DNA of 58,802 bases from contig JAEKKH010000185.1 of NCBI GenBank assembly GCA_019510465.1, forward strand, positions 1-58,802. The letters run 5' to 3'. A model generated the notes under the pieces. The model did no database searches and was not told the DNA's origin. It saw nothing but the letters and a program-made list of their open reading frames with translations. Positions within the stretch are counted from its first letter, which is position 1. Each line of letters opens with the position of its first letter. The translations under genes were made by a program, and so were the position numbers. This document shows positions 56,814-58,802 of this stretch, piece by piece. The stretch comes from Burkholderiales bacterium (GTDB lineage Bacteria; Pseudomonadota; Gammaproteobacteria; Burkholderiales; Burkholderiaceae_C).

Positions 56814-57713
56814 ATGACGCGCATGAAGTTCAGTTCGCTTTCCGCCGCCGTTGCCGGCACGGGGTCGCGCGGCGCGTGCCCGTTGGCAGCCGCGCTCGCG
56901 GCGCTGGCCCTGCTGGCCGGATGCGCGGCCGATGGCGGCGCGCCGCGCGCCGCGCCGCCGCCCGGCGATGCGAAGGGGCTCGCGGCCGAACTCGACGCGC
57001 TGCAACGCCAGCAGGGACCGGCGTCCGACGAGGTCATCGCGTCGCTCGAGCGCGCGCTGCGCGAACAGCGCGAGAAGCGCGCCCGCGCGGTGGTGGCGGC
57101 CGGCACCACGGCGGTCATCCCGTCGGGCGCGTCCGACGGCATCGCCGCGCCCAGCGTGCCGTCCCGGTCCGCCGCCCCCGTGCCGGTGCCGCCGCCGCCC
57201 GTGGTCGCCGCGGCGCCCGCGCCCAAGCCGCAACACATGACCCGCGCCCAGGCGCGCGCCGCCTCCGCGGCGGCGGCGCGCCAGGCCGCGGCGGCGCGTC
57301 AGGCGGCACCGGTGGCGACGCCGCCGGCCGAGGTGCTGCTCGCGTCCAACGCCACGCCCCTGCCGCCGCTGCACCCGGTCGAACAGCCGATGGCCGCGCC
57401 GATGATGGTGCCCACCGCCGCCGCGGTGCCCGGGCCGCCGCACACGCCGATGTCGCACATCGACGAGACCCACCTGCCGGTCGACGAGCTGTACGCGCGG
57501 GCGCGCCAGCTCGAGCTGCAGTCCCAGGTCCCGGCGGCGATCGCCCTGTACCGCGAGTCGAGCCAGCGCGGGCACGCGCCGTCGTCGCAGCGGCTGATGG
57601 AGCTCTATGCCGACGGCGCCCCCGGCGTCGCCCGCGACTACCGAGTCGCAGTCTTCTTCAAGGAGCGCGCCGTGCAGCAAGGGGCCTCGTTGGACCCCGT
57701 CTGGCGGCACTGA
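56814..57713 (+). CDS. Predicted lipoprotein with C-terminal Sel1/TPR-like repeats
   Basis: A 299-residue protein. A signal sequence with lipobox LLAGC (about residue 38) indicates export and lipidation. An alternative ATG lies nine bases downstream. The middle is Pro/Ala/Gln-rich low complexity (QARAASAAAARQAAAARQAAP). The end is a solenoid: DELYARARQLELQSQVPAAIALYRESSQRGHAPSSQRLMELYADGAPGVARDYRVAVFFKERAVQQGAS, with Sel1-like spacing of Ala/Gly/Tyr. It sits between the FHA and phosphatase genes. The kinase's extracytoplasmic end is also Sel1-like, so the two might interact; this is speculation. Confidence 0.8.
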   Translation: MTRMKFSSLSAAVAGTGSRGACPLAAALAALALLAGCAADGGAPRAAPPPGDAKGLAAELDALQRQQGPASDEVIASLERALREQREKRARAVVAAGTTAVIPSGASDGIAAPSVPSRSAAPVPVPPPPVVAAAPAPKPQHMTRAQARAASAAAARQAAAARQAAPVATPPAEVLLASNATPLPPLHPVEQPMAAPMMVPTAAAVPGPPHTPMSHIDETHLPVDELYARARQLELQSQVPAAIALYRESSQRGHAPSSQRLMELYADGAPGVARDYRVAVFFKERAVQQGASLDPVWRH

Positions 57714-57956
57714 CATGAAACAGCCCCCACGCTCACTTCGTTCGCTGCCCCCCGAGGGGGCGTCTCAGCGCCTTCGGGCGGCCGGGCGGCACTGACATGA
57801 AACAGCCCCCACGCTCACTTCGTTCGCTGCCCCCCGAGGGGGCGTCTCAGTGCCTTCGGGCGGCCGGGCGGCACTGACATGAAACAGCCCCCACGCTCAC
57901 TTTGTTCGCTGCCCCCCGAGGGGGCGTCTCAGTGCCTTCGGGCGGCCGGGCGGCAC
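57711..57956 (+). repeat. Three tandem 82-bp repeats with micro-ORFs before the PP2C gene
   Basis: Units begin with tgacatgaaacagccccc at 57711, 57793 and 57875 and end with ggcggcac, the same bases that end the lipoprotein gene. The core gccccccgagggggc is self-complementary. In each unit the ATG opens a 26-codon frame (MKQPPRSL.SLPPEGASQ.LRA and six more residues) ending in TGA one base before the next ATG. The last TGA lies one base before the PP2C ATG. Units differ at only a few bases. Confidence 0.93.
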
Positions 57957-57960
57957 TGAG

Positions 57961-58788
57961 ATGGCCACCCTGAGCACCACCGCACCCCACTGCGAGATCG
58001 CCTCGCGCACCGACCCGGGCCGCGTGCGGTCCGCCAACGAGGACGCGGTCCGGTTCGACGCAGGCCTGGGCCTGGCGATCCTGGCCGACGGCATGGGCGG
58101 CTACGCCGCCGGCGAAGTCGCGAGCCGCATGGCGGTCGACGAGATCTTCGACGAGCTCGCGTCCGCGCTGCCGCACCTGCATGCGGAGCCGGTGTCGATC
58201 GACCGCGCCGGCCTGCACGAGGACATGCGCTTCGCCGCGGCGCGCGCCAACTCCAGCATCATCGCCGCGGCCCGCCGCGAGCCCGACTACGAGGGCATGG
58301 GCTCGACCCTGGTGATCGCGGTGCTGATGCATGACCGCATGACGGTGGCACACCTGGGCGACTCGCGCTGCTACCGCTGGCGCGCCGGCAACCTCGAGCA
58401 GATCACCCGCGACCACTGCTGGGTCGACGAGCAGATCGCCATCGGCGCACTGTCGGTCGACGCCGTCCTCGACCCGCGCTACCGCAACATCGTCACGCGA
58501 GCGCTGGGCATCGAGGACGAGATCGAGCTCGAGGTGCACGACCACGAGGCGCAGGTCGGCGACATCTTCCTGCTGTGCTCCGATGGCCTGACCGACATGC
58601 TCGACGACGGGAAGATCTCCGAGCACCTGGCCGCGGGCAAGCCGCTGGCCGAGGTCGCCTCGGCGCTGGTGGACGCGGCCAACGAGGCCGGCGGCCGCGA
58701 CAACGTCTCGGCGATCCTGGTGCAGGTCGGCTCGCCGCAGTCGCCCGGCTGGGCGGCGCGACTGGTGCGGCGGCTGCAGGGCGGATGA
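57961..58788 (+). CDS. PP2C-family Ser/Thr protein phosphatase
   Basis: A 275-residue cytoplasmic metal-dependent phosphatase. Family motifs are in order: TDPGRVRSANEDAVRFD, LAILADGMGGYAAGEVAS (metal Asp), GMGSTLVIAVL, AHLGDSRCYRW, ALGIEDEIEL, FLLCSDGLTDML and GGRDNVSAILVQV (metal Asp). With the upstream kinase and TagH-like protein it completes the kinase/FHA/phosphatase set that controls type VI secretion by threonine phosphorylation (PppA role). It is preceded by the triple 82-bp repeat. Further genes of the cluster would lie past the right edge. Confidence 0.93.
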   Translation: MATLSTTAPHCEIASRTDPGRVRSANEDAVRFDAGLGLAILADGMGGYAAGEVASRMAVDEIFDELASALPHLHAEPVSIDRAGLHEDMRFAAARANSSIIAAARREPDYEGMGSTLVIAVLMHDRMTVAHLGDSRCYRWRAGNLEQITRDHCWVDEQIAIGALSVDAVLDPRYRNIVTRALGIEDEIELEVHDHEAQVGDIFLLCSDGLTDMLDDGKISEHLAAGKPLAEVASALVDAANEAGGRDNVSAILVQVGSPQSPGWAARLVRRLQGG

Positions 58789-58802
58789 GCGCGACGGCGG
58801 CC

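Noticed and set aside
57711..57956. Regular 82-bp repeats as a CRISPR array
   Set aside because: The units are contiguous without unique spacers, contain stop/start codons in register, and no cas genes are present.

Overview
The window is GC-rich, almost gapless coding DNA. The gene order lysR-leuC-leuD-orf-leuB-asd-fimV-truA-trpF-trpB-trpA-accD-folC-SPOR-cvpA-purF is the conserved housekeeping order of Burkholderiales (Betaproteobacteria). Together with the urea-transporter genes, the desaturase and the style of the intergenic repeats, this suggests a member of the Rubrivivax/Leptothrix/Roseateles neighbourhood. That placement is inference from gene content, not from a search.

Layout. 1-5081: end of a urea ABC transporter operon (urtA 3' end, urtB, a broken urtC, urtD, urtE), with ureD convergent. 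6.3-9.1 kb: an OmpR-type response regulator and a histidine kinase with a small unknown gene between them. 9.1-13 kb: a DUF3717/DUF1289 protein and trpS on the minus strand, then purN and an RsmB/NOP-type RNA methyltransferase. 13.2-14.9 kb: a fatty acid desaturase and a tiny exported protein followed by a strong terminator. 14.9-15.6 kb: a non-coding large inverted-repeat element. 15.9-34.2 kb: the leucine/asd/fimV/tryptophan/accD/folC/purF run. 34.3-36.3 kb: gltX and five tRNA genes (Ala, Glu, Asp, Glu, Asp). 36.4-39.8 kb: a lipoprotein and a DNA-alkylation-repair operon (Ada-AlkA fusion, Ogt, GNAT). 40.1-51.2 kb: a two-partner secretion pair, an outer-membrane transporter and an adhesin of about 3070 residues. 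51.3-58.8 kb: a Ser/Thr kinase with a very long coiled coil, a TagH-type FHA protein, a Sel1-like lipoprotein and a PP2C phosphatase. This last group is the threonine-phosphorylation set that accompanies type VI secretion; the structural genes, if present, lie outside the window.

Three conserved genes (urtC, fimV, and trpF joined to trpB) carry internal deletions of roughly 80-150 bp that break the reading frame while both flanks stay well conserved. Three such events in 24 kb of housekeeping DNA suggest assembly or consensus errors more than real decay, and this should be settled before any metabolic conclusion is drawn.

The most unusual signal is a family of short GC-rich intergenic repeats. 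In the urt operon two of them sit exactly between a duplicated ATGA stop/start overlap, so each forms a micro-ORF that begins at one gene's stop and ends at the next gene's start. Upstream of the PP2C gene three tandem 82-bp copies form three consecutive micro-ORFs joined by TGA-C-ATG. Related copies precede urtB (three 73-bp units) and folC, and one appears to have been read into the C-terminus of TrpB.
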